A DNA stretch of 64,000 bases from Pedobacter rhizosphaerae. GTDB lineage: Bacteria > Bacteroidota > Bacteroidia > Sphingobacteriales > Sphingobacteriaceae. A model generated the notes under the pieces. It was not told where the DNA came from. It did no database searches and saw only the letters and a program-made list of their open reading frames with translations. Made by a program: the position numbers and the translations under genes. Numbering within the stretch: the stretch's first letter is position 1; each line of letters begins with the position of its first letter. The DNA is taken from the NCBI RefSeq assembly GCF_900111155.1, contig NZ_FOGG01000003.1:195145-259144 (forward strand), written 5' to 3'. Below are positions 33,190-44,000 of this stretch, piece by piece.

Positions 33190-36100
33190 TTAATCAATGG
33201 CCAAAGGGCTTAACTGCACATCCAGCTTGGCAAACTTTAGAACTTCCACACTTGGAAAACCAAAATCTTCTACTACCTTACCTAAAATAAGGTAACAGCC
33301 TTTACCTTTAAAGGGATAAATGGGTGTGGTATTGGGGAAGTGCGTAGTATCAAAAAAATCGCCATGGACATCTAAAAAAGTACCAAACCACATTTTAGTG
33401 TTCTTAATGGTGTGCACTGTTTTCTCACAAACATAGTTACCCAGCATCCTAACGGTTTTACCCACATGCAGGTGCAGATCTGCTGCCATCACCTCCCCGC
33501 GATAGCTGGTTTTAAGGAGATCGAACATTTTATAGTTTAAGGGGTAGCCTAAAAGTTCTAACTCTGTATAGGCATTTTCTAAAGCCGAATCGGCCAATGG
33601 AGGAAGTTCGTAATTTTTATAGCTTAGCTTAAACAGCTCTGCATGATTCACTTTCTTTTGCTTAAAACCGAGGTAATTGTGCACATCCCATAAAAGGGTT
33701 TTTCTATCTTTTCCGGTAAACCTCAGGGCACCCAAACGAATGAGAATAATGACCTGTTCTAAAGAGATACAGGTACGCTTAACGAAATCTTCCAGGTCGA
33801 GGTACAGGCCGTTTGCATGGCGCTCCTGTGGGATTATTCGGATGTTTTTTTCTTCGAGCCCCTGCACACCTATAAAGCCTAACCATGCCTCTTCGCCGTG
33901 AATATTAACTACCTCGTCACTATGATTTACGCAAGGCAGATGTACGCGGGCACCTGTTTTTTGAAGCTCGTGCACGTAAACCCATCTGCTATAAAATCCA
34001 CCATAGTTATTGAGCACGGCAACCATAAACTCCATCGGAAAATAGGTTTTCAGGTAAAGGCTTTGGTAGCTTTCTACAGCGAAAGAAGCAGAATGTGCTT
34101 TAGAGAAGCTATATCCGGCAAAAGAAGAAATCTGTCGCCATACTTCTGTGATCAATTCCTCTGCATGCCCCTGTTTTCTGGCCGAAATGAAAAATTTATT
34201 CACGAGCTCATCGAAGGCCAGTTTTGAACGATATTTTCCACTCATCGCTTTTCGCAGAATATCGGCATCTGATAAATCCAAACCCGCAAAATAGTGACAT
34301 ACCTTGATTACATCTTCCTGATAAACCATTACGCCATAGGTTTCATGAAGTTGTTCCTTCATCACCTCGCAAAGGTATTGAACTTTATCTGGTGCGTGAT
34401 AGCGCTCGATATAAGCCTTCATCATTCCTGAACTTGCCACACCTGGCCTGATGATTGAACTCGCCGCCACAAGCGTTAAGTAGTTATCACATTTAAGCTT
34501 TTTGAGCAATTGGCGCATGGCCGGAGATTCGATATAAAAACAGCCGATGGGTTGCCCTTCCTTTAAGACTCCATTCAGCCTGGTGTCTGATTTAAAAGTT
34601 TTAAAATCATGAATATCGATCTCCAGGTTTCTATTTTTTTTAATTAGTTCTACCGCTTCCCGGATATGTCCAATTCCACGCTGGCTTAAAATATCAAACT
34701 TTTCATAACCAATCTGTTCGGCCTCGTACATATCCCACTGCACGGTAGCAAACCCTTTGGGAGGCATATCCAAAGCCGTGTAGTAAGTAATTGGTTCTTC
34801 TGAAATTAAAATGCCCCCCGCATGTATTGAGCGTTGGTTAGGCATATTTTGCATATGCTGATATACGGCTAAGAGTTTTTTAAAAGTAGCATTTTGAAGG
34901 TTCTCACACTCTTTATGGGGATCAGTGAAACTATCAATTTCTCCCTTGGATAAACCTAAAACCTTTCCAATTTCCCGAATAATTGCCCGGTTTTTAAAAG
35001 TACTCATGGTACCCAGAAAGGCCACATGCCATTTGGGATATCTTTTAAAAATGTACTGTTGAATAGTTTCGCGTTCATCCCACGAAAAATCGATATCAAA
35101 ATCGGGTGGACTGGTTCTTTTTTCATGTAAAAAACGCTCAAAATAGAGATCGAGGTCTATTGGGTCTACGTCGGTAATCCGTAAACAATAAGCCACCAGA
35201 CTATTGGCCCCCGATCCTCTGCCTACGTGATAAAAACCACACTTATTAATGGCATAACGGATGATATCGAAGGTGATTAAAAAATAAGCACAGTAATTTT
35301 TAAACTCAATGATCCGGAGTTCTTTTTCTAAGCGATTGAGTACCTCCTGGGTATAGGCTCCATACCGATACTTCAATCCCACAAACGCGAGATTTCGCAG
35401 CATTTTCTTATCGCCTTCAATACCTGATTTGGTATAGTGAATCTTATTTTTCGATTTGATCTCCCGTTCAAAATAAACACTGAGATCACAGGTATCTATT
35501 AATCGCTGTGTGTTTTCTACAATAAAGGGATAGCGTTCAAATTGCTTCGTCAGTTCATTTTCAGTGATTAAAAACTCTTCCTTTCCACACTTCTGATTTT
35601 CTGGAACCTTACTCAGAAGCGTATTTAAATCAATAGCCCTCAGGTATTCGTGGAGGCGGTACCCCAGTTTATTATTTACGGTAACGGGATGCCAAACCAA
35701 AAGTTTTTCTTTTTGTGCTAAAAGCGGATGACTGTATAAAATCCCCAATTGCTTACTTCTGATGCCCACAAATTCATTTTCCCGTAACTGCCGCCTAAAA
35801 AACTTTTGAAAGGGATAAACGACGTATGCATTTTCGAAGTGTGGTGGAAATTCGGGGAAAGGAATATGATAAATGTTATGGTAACTCAAAAACTCATTCA
35901 GCTCACGCATTCCCTCTTTATTTCTGGCGATGCCCACATAAAGCAACTGATGCTGAAACCTGAACTCTATCCCCACTACCGGTTTTATGCGATAAGGAAT
36001 ATTGCCTTTATGGGTTTCATCGGCTTCCCGGGCTATCCCCTGACGGTAGCATTCGCGCACAAATTCTACGGCACCAGTAGAGTTATTGATATCCGTTAAC

Positions 36101-36201
36101 ACCAACTGATGGATCCCCAAAGTCCTGGCAGTTTCGATAATTTGCTCAATGCTTTGCGTGCCGTATTTCAGGCTATATGAAGAATGCACATTAAGAAACA
36201 T
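33190..36201 (-). CDS. dnaE2: DNA polymerase III alpha subunit, error-prone DnaE2 type
   Basis: The 1003-residue protein has an N-terminal PHP domain (about 1-200, opening MFLNVHSSYSLKYG), the C-family palm with the catalytic SPPDFDIDFSWDER, and SIHAGGILIS, YQEDVIKVCHYFAG and AGYSFSKAHSASFA in the fingers and active-site regions. It then has an HhH-containing C-terminus and a possible OB fold. It is about 150 residues shorter than replicative DnaE. With dinB 50 bases upstream it forms a mutagenesis cassette for translesion synthesis. The usual third member, ImuA, is not seen on either side. Replicative DnaE is presumably elsewhere. Confidence 0.88.
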   Translation of the reverse strand: MFLNVHSSYSLKYGTQSIEQIIETARTLGIHQLVLTDINNSTGAVEFVRECYRQGIAREADETHKGNIPYRIKPVVGIEFRFQHQLLYVGIARNKEGMRELNEFLSYHNIYHIPFPEFPPHFENAYVVYPFQKFFRRQLRENEFVGIRSKQLGILYSHPLLAQKEKLLVWHPVTVNNKLGYRLHEYLRAIDLNTLLSKVPENQKCGKEEFLITENELTKQFERYPFIVENTQRLIDTCDLSVYFEREIKSKNKIHYTKSGIEGDKKMLRNLAFVGLKYRYGAYTQEVLNRLEKELRIIEFKNYCAYFLITFDIIRYAINKCGFYHVGRGSGANSLVAYCLRITDVDPIDLDLYFERFLHEKRTSPPDFDIDFSWDERETIQQYIFKRYPKWHVAFLGTMSTFKNRAIIREIGKVLGLSKGEIDSFTDPHKECENLQNATFKKLLAVYQHMQNMPNQRSIHAGGILISEEPITYYTALDMPPKGFATVQWDMYEAEQIGYEKFDILSQRGIGHIREAVELIKKNRNLEIDIHDFKTFKSDTRLNGVLKEGQPIGCFYIESPAMRQLLKKLKCDNYLTLVAASSIIRPGVASSGMMKAYIERYHAPDKVQYLCEVMKEQLHETYGVMVYQEDVIKVCHYFAGLDLSDADILRKAMSGKYRSKLAFDELVNKFFISARKQGHAEELITEVWRQISSFAGYSFSKAHSASFAVESYQSLYLKTYFPMEFMVAVLNNYGGFYSRWVYVHELQKTGARVHLPCVNHSDEVVNIHGEEAWLGFIGVQGLEEKNIRIIPQERHANGLYLDLEDFVKRTCISLEQVIILIRLGALRFTGKDRKTLLWDVHNYLGFKQKKVNHAELFKLSYKNYELPPLADSALENAYTELELLGYPLNYKMFDLLKTSYRGEVMAADLHLHVGKTVRMLGNYVCEKTVHTIKNTKMWFGTFLDVHGDFFDTTHFPNTTPIYPFKGKGCYLILGKVVEDFGFPSVEVLKFAKLDVQLSPLAID

Positions 36202-36251
36202 GGCTATTTCAGTTTCTGGTTATCGATATTATTGAAGGTTAAAACGGGGTA

Positions 36252-37574
36252 TTAATCGTATGACTTGGAACCCGTTATTCCTTTTTCACTCATAAAGCTT
36301 CTGATCTTTGAACGTTTTCGCTCTTCAGTCTCTTCTTTATTCGTTTGTTCAGGCACTTGATCAAGCGCTATTTTCTTCTTCCGTGGGTTATACTTAATCA
36401 CTTTATTATTCTGATCTCTGGGGGGTTGTGTAACGATACAAGCCTTTACCACCGCTTCATCGCCAAAGTTATTTCTTACCTTATCCATGGCCTGATAAAG
36501 GCTGTATTCTTCTTCGGCTATATTATATAAACCAATTTGCTCGTAGCCACTCACCAGGTGTGAGAGTTTTACACCAATGAGCCTGAGCAACATTCGCTTG
36601 CTATATACCTTATCGAAAAGGCTGTGTGCTTTTTGGATCAATAAAGAATCGAGGGAAGTATAAGGAATTCGCTCCTGCTGGGTAACAGTTTCAAAATCGG
36701 TGTACCTTATCGTTACGGTAATGCAGGCTGTAAGCTTTTTTTGATTCCGCAATTGAAAGGTAAGTCCGGTTACCATACCTGTAATAATAGATTTCAGCTT
36801 GGCAATATCCATGGTATCACTTTCAAAAGTAGCCTGGGTACCAATCGATTTACGTTCACGGTAAGGCAATACCGGGGCCAGATCAATGCCATTGGCCTTT
36901 TGCCATAAACTTAAGCCATGTTGCCCCAAAATCTTAAACATCAGCTGTTGCGGAATTTGAGTGAGCGTTTCAATGTAACGAACGCCCATTTCACTCAGTT
37001 TTTTATAGGTTGCATGACCAATACCCGGGATTTTATGAACGGGCAAAGGATTGAGAAAGGGTTGCACTTCGAGAAAAGGAACATGCTTATGCCCGTCGGG
37101 TTTAGATTCATTGGTGGCAATTTTGGCGACCGTTTTATTAACTGATAGTCCGAAAGAAATGGGAAGGCCGGTCTCCTTCATGATTTTCTGCCGCAGCTCG
37201 GTAGCAAACGTCATGCAGCCGAAAAAACGATCCATCCCACTCATATCAATATAATGCTCATCAATACTGGCCTTTTCAAAAAGGGGTACATTTTCAGCTA
37301 TAATCTCTGTAATTTCATGTGAAGCTTTGGAGTATTCTTCCATATTTCCCCGGAGAAAAATAGCTTGCGGGCAGAGGAGTTTAGCTGTTCTTCCGGGCAT
37401 AGCCGAATGAATGCCATATTTCCGGGCCTCATAACTACAGGATGCCACTACACCCCTATCGCTACCGCCACCGATTATTACAGGTTTACCAAGTAAACTC
37501 GGATTCTTCTTCGTTTCTACAGAAACAAAAAAAGCATCCTGATCCATATGAATAATTTGCCTATCCTTTTCCAT
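36252..37574 (-). CDS. dinB: DNA polymerase IV (Y-family, DinB/ImuB-like)
   Basis: The 440-residue protein has the Y-family core: the metal-binding Asp in MDQDAFFVSVE, ASCSYEARKYGI, the SIDEHYIDMSG catalytic motif, HhH thumb (IPGIGHATYKKLSEMG) and a little-finger domain. The acidic active-site residues are intact, so it should be catalytic, unlike true ImuB. The charged C-terminal extension of about 50 residues (ending GITGSKSYD) could carry a clamp-binding role, though no classic motif is clear. It precedes dnaE2 by 50 bases in the same operon. No SOS box can be assigned by eye. Confidence 0.93.
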   Translation of the reverse strand: MEKDRQIIHMDQDAFFVSVETKKNPSLLGKPVIIGGGSDRGVVASCSYEARKYGIHSAMPGRTAKLLCPQAIFLRGNMEEYSKASHEITEIIAENVPLFEKASIDEHYIDMSGMDRFFGCMTFATELRQKIMKETGLPISFGLSVNKTVAKIATNESKPDGHKHVPFLEVQPFLNPLPVHKIPGIGHATYKKLSEMGVRYIETLTQIPQQLMFKILGQHGLSLWQKANGIDLAPVLPYRERKSIGTQATFESDTMDIAKLKSIITGMVTGLTFQLRNQKKLTACITVTIRYTDFETVTQQERIPYTSLDSLLIQKAHSLFDKVYSKRMLLRLIGVKLSHLVSGYEQIGLYNIAEEEYSLYQAMDKVRNNFGDEAVVKACIVTQPPRDQNNKVIKYNPRKKKIALDQVPEQTNKEETEERKRSKIRSFMSEKGITGSKSYD

Positions 37575-37944
37575 CTTTTTTCTATTTCAACTATCAGCCC
37601 CAACACACTAAGAACACAAAGAGGCTAAGTGCGTGACCATCTACCGTCGTGCCAGCTTACGTTATTCAAATTCAACCACCTAAGACACCTGAGGCATCTA
37701 AGTCTAATGGCTACTTTGTACCTTTATAGTTAACATCTCTTATGCTCTTTTGCGCCACATAAGCACAAAATGCATGGAAAAAAACCGTCATTGCGAAACC
37801 GGGTTGTGCGAGTTGAAGCAATCCAAATCGTTATCCCGCCATATTCTTATCATCAAAAATACTAATATATTTAGTTTTTATATACATAATGAGATTCTTT
37901 TTTATCCACATATTACTAACAATATTAGTAATCTATAAATAAAA
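37575..37944. other. Gene-free spacer with dispersed repeat fragments
   Basis: The 426-base gap between dinB and the OmpA-family gene holds one fragment of the CACAAAGAGGCTAAG type (about 37600-37630, related to array A) and a GTCATTGCGAAACC...GAAGCAATCC piece (about 37788-37830), both typical of dispersed Bacteroidetes intergenic repeats. A 62-codon plus-strand frame crosses these fragments and has no protein character. No gene is supported. Confidence 0.6.
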
Positions 37945-37970
37945 AAAGCCTGAACGATTGTCCAGGCTTT
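37945..37970 (-). terminator. Terminator of the adhesin-sprF-ompA operon
   Basis: AAAGCCTGAAC pairs with GTCCAGGCTTT (one mismatch) around a 4-base loop. On the minus strand it is followed by a T run, about 30 bases past the OmpA-family stop. Confidence 0.8.
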
Positions 37971-38000
37971 AACTAAAAAAATAATCAGGTGTTGAAAGCG

Positions 38001-39956
38001 CTATTGCTTAACAATCTTGAATTCGGTTCTTCTGTTTAACTGATGTTCTGCATCATTACATTCAACACCATTGGCACAACGGTTTAACAATTGAGTTTCA
38101 CCATAGCCTTTAGCGGTAATGCGATTTTTATCAATGCCTTTTGAGATGATGTATTGCACAGCCGATTCTGCCCTTTTCTGAGAAAGTTTGAGGTTATAAG
38201 CATCTTTACCGCGACTATCAGTATGTGAGCCCAACTCAATCCAAATGGTTGGATTTTCGTTCATGATCTTCACCAGCTTATCTAATTCTGTGGCGGCATC
38301 TGGCCTGATATTCCAGTGATCAAAATCATAATAGATATTTTCCAGTCTGATGGCTTTATTGATTTCAATCTGATCCAGGTAAAGATCCTGAACCAAGACT
38401 TCAGAACTGGTTAATCCAATGGTTGCCAGGTTTTCTACATCCGAACGATAGCCGGTTTTACCTGCTGAAACATTATATTCTGACTCTTTTGACAGGTTAA
38501 ACTGATATGCACCGTTATCATCTGTTTCAGTTTTCATTGTTGAGCCATTAACTTTGGCCAGTGCAACCAATGCCGCAGCAATGGGCTCATTTGTTTTTTT
38601 ATTAAATACCCGACCGGTTAAATTGAAGGCCAGAATCTGTTTTTGATGAATAGTATAAATGTCATCATTACCCAATCCATTATTTCGGTTGGAAGATAAA
38701 TAAACAATCCCTCCGGCATCATTCAGGCTAAAGCCGAAATCGTCTTGTGGTGAGTTGAAGGGATAGCCCAGATTCTCAATTTTACCGATGCTGCTTCCTG
38801 CTCTCCAGGCTCTGAAAACATCCAATCCTCCCATTCCTACCCGACCGTCGCTAGAGAAATAAAAGTTATTCTTAGCATCAAAAACCGGGCTTCTATCGTT
38901 TCCTTCAGTGTTAATTTCCTTTAAATTAATTGGTTTTCCCCAATCGCCGGCAGCTGTTTTCTCACATACATATATATCTGTTCCTCCCTTTCCTCCAGGC
39001 ATATTGGAGGCGAAATACAGGCTTTCCCCATCAGTTGTAATAAAGGGATCACCTACGGAATATTCATTTACATTGTTATATGCAAAAGCTACGGGTTCAG
39101 TCCAGTTTCCATCCGCATCTTGCGTACTGCTATAAATTTCTACATTTACTGTGCTGGGCTTGTTTTTAACCTTCTCCAAATCATCTGGAATACGGGTTAG
39201 TGTAAAATACATCGTTTTATAGTCGGCGGTAAAACTTGCCGATCCAACGTGATACCTGGTTCCGGTTTTGATAGGAAATAACTGAATATCTGCTGTTGCG
39301 TTGGATTTTAAATACAATTTAAGGTAGCCATTGCCCGTCCAGCCATAAATCTTCTTATTGGGGGTTTTAGCGCCATCAAATTTTAGAAAAGGGTTAGTTT
39401 CTTTAGATTCAAGGCCCGTGTTGGTACGGTCGGAGGTGAATACAACGCCTTCCTTAAACTTCACAGCTCCCCAATCTGATTGTGCACTGTTTAAAGCTTT
39501 CTGGTTAATCAGTTCAACTGATTTAGGATATTTCATCCATTTCAATGCCGAATCGCAGGAAGCTACCCAAGCCTCCTGAAGTTGTACGGAAACATCCTTC
39601 TTTTTATCGATATAATTCAGGTATTGTGCTTTGGCTTCGCTGTACTTAGAATTGTTCTGCAAAGCCTTAGCATAGCCCAATATATTATCAGATTTGCTAC
39701 CTGGCATTTTGGATGCAATGGCATACCAGCTTTCTGCCTGTACATAATTGTTCATGAGGCTATAGGCATTGGCCAAACGTTCTGCAGCATGAAGTGTATT
39801 CTCTTTTTTATAAGCCTGTTCATACAAATCTATGGCTTTACTGTAATTGTAAAGTTCATATTGTTTATCGGCTTCTTTCAATACATACTGCGCATGACCC
39901 TGAAAAGTGATATGGAGCAAGAAAAAAGTACAAAGGCCTAGTAAAAATCTCTTCAT
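38001..39956 (-). CDS. OmpA-family protein with TPR, PD40 and carboxypeptidase-regulatory-like domains (PorE-like)
   Basis: The 651-residue protein has a signal peptide (1-22), TPR-like helices (about 25-125: YNYSKAIDLYEQAY), a PD40/WD40-type beta-propeller region (about 165-435: repeated GGTDIYV, GGLDVFR and GNDDIYT), a carboxypeptidase-regulatory-like domain (about 440-530) and a C-terminal OmpA peptidoglycan-binding domain (about 540-650: YYDFDHWNIRPDA, ELGSHTDSRG, RAESAVQYIISKGI). This layout matches PorE and related T9SS accessory proteins, which link the outer-membrane machinery to peptidoglycan. It follows the PorP/SprF gene by 30 bases and is the last gene of the adhesin operon. Confidence 0.92.
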   Translation of the reverse strand: MKRFLLGLCTFFLLHITFQGHAQYVLKEADKQYELYNYSKAIDLYEQAYKKENTLHAAERLANAYSLMNNYVQAESWYAIASKMPGSKSDNILGYAKALQNNSKYSEAKAQYLNYIDKKKDVSVQLQEAWVASCDSALKWMKYPKSVELINQKALNSAQSDWGAVKFKEGVVFTSDRTNTGLESKETNPFLKFDGAKTPNKKIYGWTGNGYLKLYLKSNATADIQLFPIKTGTRYHVGSASFTADYKTMYFTLTRIPDDLEKVKNKPSTVNVEIYSSTQDADGNWTEPVAFAYNNVNEYSVGDPFITTDGESLYFASNMPGGKGGTDIYVCEKTAAGDWGKPINLKEINTEGNDRSPVFDAKNNFYFSSDGRVGMGGLDVFRAWRAGSSIGKIENLGYPFNSPQDDFGFSLNDAGGIVYLSSNRNNGLGNDDIYTIHQKQILAFNLTGRVFNKKTNEPIAAALVALAKVNGSTMKTETDDNGAYQFNLSKESEYNVSAGKTGYRSDVENLATIGLTSSEVLVQDLYLDQIEINKAIRLENIYYDFDHWNIRPDAATELDKLVKIMNENPTIWIELGSHTDSRGKDAYNLKLSQKRAESAVQYIISKGIDKNRITAKGYGETQLLNRCANGVECNDAEHQLNRRTEFKIVKQ

Positions 39957-39986
39957 AATATGATTTAGATATGGGATGAAAGCTTG

Positions 39987-40958
39987 TTAAAATACGCGTG
40001 GTGTAGCCAACCTTACATTGATTGGAATGAAAGAATAGGCAATTGAAATCTCATGTGTACCGCCACTATAGCCTTGCAACGGGCCAACGGAGAAATCATA
40101 GGCATAACCGATTCTGATTTTCTCGGAAGGGAAAAGTTGTATGGCAGCAACGGCAGAATTTCTGGGGGTTAAATCTTTTTGAAGATAGCTCTTATCATAT
40201 AATTTAACTCCTGTACGGTACGAGCCACCAATCCAAACCGCATCTCTAATCATTAAAAACGCATTTAGATCTAAACTGGTTGGGCCACCACGATCATCTT
40301 TAAGCAGGAAAGAAGGTTTAACCTGAAAATCTTCATTGATAGGGAAAAGTGCTCCGGCAGTAAGATAGTAATGTGGTTTAGGCTGTGCGATGAAAGCATA
40401 ACGATCAATATCTACATATTGTGCAATCAGGTTGTCAGCAGAGAACCCGGCAAAAAAACGGTCGTTCGCAAAATAAACTCCAGCCCTTGCATCTGGCACA
40501 ATAGTGCTTTGCATACCTACTGGCTGATTAGGCTCAGGATTATTCGGATTTAACATTGATCCATCAACACCCAGCTGAACTACACCAACACCTAAGCCCA
40601 GCGCCAATCGGGAAGTACCATCGTCATTCATAGGGATACGATAGGCATAGTTACCATAAATGCTCTGATTGTTTTGTGCCCCCAGTTTATCGCTGGCCAC
40701 CTGCAAAGCCAGTCCTACGTTTCCATTATTTGCAATCGCATCAACCGCTAAAGACATTGTTTTTGGCGCACCGGTAACACCTGTCCACTGGGTACGATAA
40801 AAACCGTGCACATTGAGCACTTCTTTATAACCTGCATAGGCAGGATTAATGTAAATGCCATTGAACATGTACTGGCTAAACTGAGCATCCTGTTGCGCGA
40901 ACGAGCGATTAGCTGCAAACGAGAACAAAGCCATTGTTAACATTAATATTTTCTTCAT
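39987..40958 (-). CDS. PorP/SprF-family type IX secretion membrane protein
   Basis: The 323-residue protein has a signal peptide (ending FAANRSFAQ) and the PorP/SprF signature start QDAQFSQYMFNGIYINPAYAGYKE, followed by alternating strands of an outer-membrane beta-barrel ending in AYSFIPINVRLATPRVF. In flavobacteria SprF-type proteins are dedicated partners for secreting and anchoring proteins with type B C-terminal domains, such as SprB. It sits 56 bases after the giant adhesin gene, whose C-terminus is type B. It probably handles that adhesin. Confidence 0.95.
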   Translation of the reverse strand: MKKILMLTMALFSFAANRSFAQQDAQFSQYMFNGIYINPAYAGYKEVLNVHGFYRTQWTGVTGAPKTMSLAVDAIANNGNVGLALQVASDKLGAQNNQSIYGNYAYRIPMNDDGTSRLALGLGVGVVQLGVDGSMLNPNNPEPNQPVGMQSTIVPDARAGVYFANDRFFAGFSADNLIAQYVDIDRYAFIAQPKPHYYLTAGALFPINEDFQVKPSFLLKDDRGGPTSLDLNAFLMIRDAVWIGGSYRTGVKLYDKSYLQKDLTPRNSAVAAIQLFPSEKIRIGYAYDFSVGPLQGYSGGTHEISIAYSFIPINVRLATPRVF

Positions 40959-41014
40959 CTTTCAATATCTAAAAGGGAAACCAGTTTTTACATTGGCTTC
41001 CCCAAGCCCTTTAT

Positions 41015-44000
41015 TTAGTTTTTAAATGCTCTAATTAATGTGATGTATCCTTTTAACACGTCGAAATCTGCACTACCAGCCCTTCTTACTCTTAATAAAT
41101 AGTAATAAGTCCCTTCGTTCAATCCCTCACCCGTCCAGTTGTTCTGGTATCCTTTAGCATGGAATACCTCATTACCCCAACGGTTGATGATTCGGATTTC
41201 ATTTTCCTGATATTGGTTCAAGCCCAAAATCTCAAATGCATCGTTAATACCATCGCCATTTGGCGTAAATAAGTTAGGCACAGTAATACCGATAAAGTTT
41301 GCCGTTAAGGTTACTGAAGCCACATTGGTTTCATATCCGTAAGCGTCTTTTACTTTATAGGTGAAAGAATCCTCACCGGTATAACCCGGTTGAGGGATAT
41401 AGGTGATTGTACCATCGGCATTTACTTTTACTGTACCGTGTGCTGGTTGTTTAACCACTTCTACCGTTAACTTATCTAGCGTTGAGTTTCCTGGATCATC
41501 GTTTGATAATACATTGATTACAATTGGTGCATTCGCAGCTGTTCCTGCAACATCATCTACTGCCTTTGGCGATTTAGGGAAACTAATTACCGTTGGTGTA
41601 TTGTTATTATCTGCTGTTCCGGATACATCACTAACATTGGCACCAGTAGTTGTTTTGGCGTTAACTGTTGCCGTATTGCTGGTTGTACCCAGGTCTTTAT
41701 CGGCTTGTGTTAAAGTGTAAACCTCTACATGATTTACTGTAGCACCCGGTGCCAACCCTCCATTTACGGCAATTGCTTTATTGGTAATGCCCAATTTCGC
41801 ATCGGTAAGGGTTATTGTACTTAAAGTGATGCTTCCCGTATTTTTAATATTGAAGGTATAAGTAATCTGGTTTCCACTGAAGGTAGCCGTTTTAACTAAG
41901 GCTACTGATGAGTTGGAATTCACCAGCGTAACAGTTGGTGTATTGTTATTTTCAGCTGTTCCCGAAACATCAGTAATGGTGATGTTAGCAGGTGTTTGGC
42001 CGGATATAGTTGCTGTGTTGGTCACTGCCCCTGCATCTCTGTCTGCCTGAGTAATGGTGTAAACATAGCTATCGGTCACACTTGCGCCCGGTGCCAAAGT
42101 ACCTGGGATCAGCCTGTCTAAACCTAATTTAGGATCCGTTAAAGTAATGATGTGTAAAGTAACATTACCTGTATTTTTAACAATGAAGCTGTAGGTAATG
42201 CTATTGCCATCTGCACTTAAAGTACCTGTTTTTACCAGGGTAAGGGTTGATGCAGTTACAATTGGTGTTATTGTTGCATCATCAGGCGCAGCCGTTGTAG
42301 GGTCGTCTGATTTGGGTTTAGTCAAGGTGCCACCATTAGGCGTTTGCGCGCTTGCAGCTGCCTGATTGCTGAATGAACCCTGGTTTACCTCTGTCAAGGT
42401 AACCGTATGTTTAGCAGTTACCGTTATGCTTGCTCCTGGTAATAAAGTAGCGACACTTGCCGGAAGAATAGAACCTGCATCGGCACCAGCATCGGTAACG
42501 GCAATGTTGGTTAAACTAACATTACCCGTATTGGTTACCACAATGTTGTAATTGATTACATCGCCAGTTTTACTCACTGTGTTGGTAGCCACTTTGGTTA
42601 GGCGCATTGATGGATTTGCAGTTAATGAAGTTACCGTTGCATCGTTTGCTGCCGGTGTAGATGGATCATCTGATACCTTAACTACATCTCTTCCCTGAGG
42701 ATCTTTAGCCGCAGCACTCGCCTGGTTGGTTACTTTTCCGGCATTCACATCTGCCTGCGTTAACACATGGCTTGCAGTAAGGGTAACCGAAGCCCCTGGA
42801 GCCAGTGTAGCAATTGGTAAGCCGGAAACGGTAGCATTTACGTCTGTTACCACAATATTACTAAGGGTTACATTGCCCGTGTTGGTTACCTTCAGGTTAT
42901 AATTTAATACTGCCCCGGCAACTGTAGGTACCGTACCGCTGATTGATTTTTCGAACGTAAATGATGCTGTTGTAGTTAAATTCGTAACGGTTGCATCGTT
43001 TGCTGCTGGTGTAGACGGATCATCGGATACCTTAACAATATCTCTTCCCTGAGGATCTTTAGCTATTGCATTGGCCTGATTCGTTACTTTTCCACTATTG
43101 ATATCTGTCTGAGTTAATACATGACTGGCCGTAAGGGTAACTGAAGCACCCGGAGCCAGTGTAGCAATTGGCGACCCGCTTACTGTTGCATTTACATCCG
43201 TTACCACGATATTGCGTAAAGTCACATTACCAGTATTGGTTACTTTTAGGTTGTAATTTAATACCCCTCCTGCAACTGTTGGTACAGTACCATTCGTTAC
43301 TTTCTCAAAAGTGAATGCTGGCGATGAAACTAAAGTGGTTACTGTTGGAACATCATTTGTTTTATCGGTTCCTGAAACATCTTTAATTGCATTTCCTGTT
43401 GGTGTTTTAGCAGTTGCCGATGCGGAGTTGCTAAATACACCTGCATCTTTATCTGCCTGCGATAATGTGTATGCAGCAGTTGTAGATACACTCTGACCGA
43501 TAGCTAACGTACCGCCGATAGTTTTGTTTAGCCCCAGCTTGCTATCGATCACCACTACATCAGTTAAATCGGTATTTCCTGTATTGGTAATGGTGAAGGT
43601 ATAGTTAATCGTATTGCCATCTGCGCTTAATACACCGGTTTTTACCAAAGCCATACCACCTTTAAGCACAGGTGTATTTACACTTGTTGTATTATCTGCC
43701 AAATCGGGATCTGTTGTTCCTGATGCAGGCGTAATAGAAACCCGGTTGGTTAACAATCCTGTAAAGTTTGCATTTACTTTCGCATTAACGATTAAGGTAA
43801 CCGATTGACCTGCGATTAGATTAGTGGCTATGGTATAAGTTTTTGCGCTTGCGTCATAAATACCGCCGGCTGCCTGATAGGTTACATTTTCTAAACCTGC
43901 CGGCAAGTTTTCCGTTAGTCCGATTACCTTACCTGCTAAAATGGTGGCAGGTCCGTTGTTTTTAATGGTAATGGTGTAACTGATGCTTTCATTGTTCTCT

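Noticed and set aside
37750..37938. A 62-codon plus-strand frame between dinB and the OmpA-family gene
   Set aside because: It is built from dispersed repeat fragments and AT-rich sequence, with no protein character.
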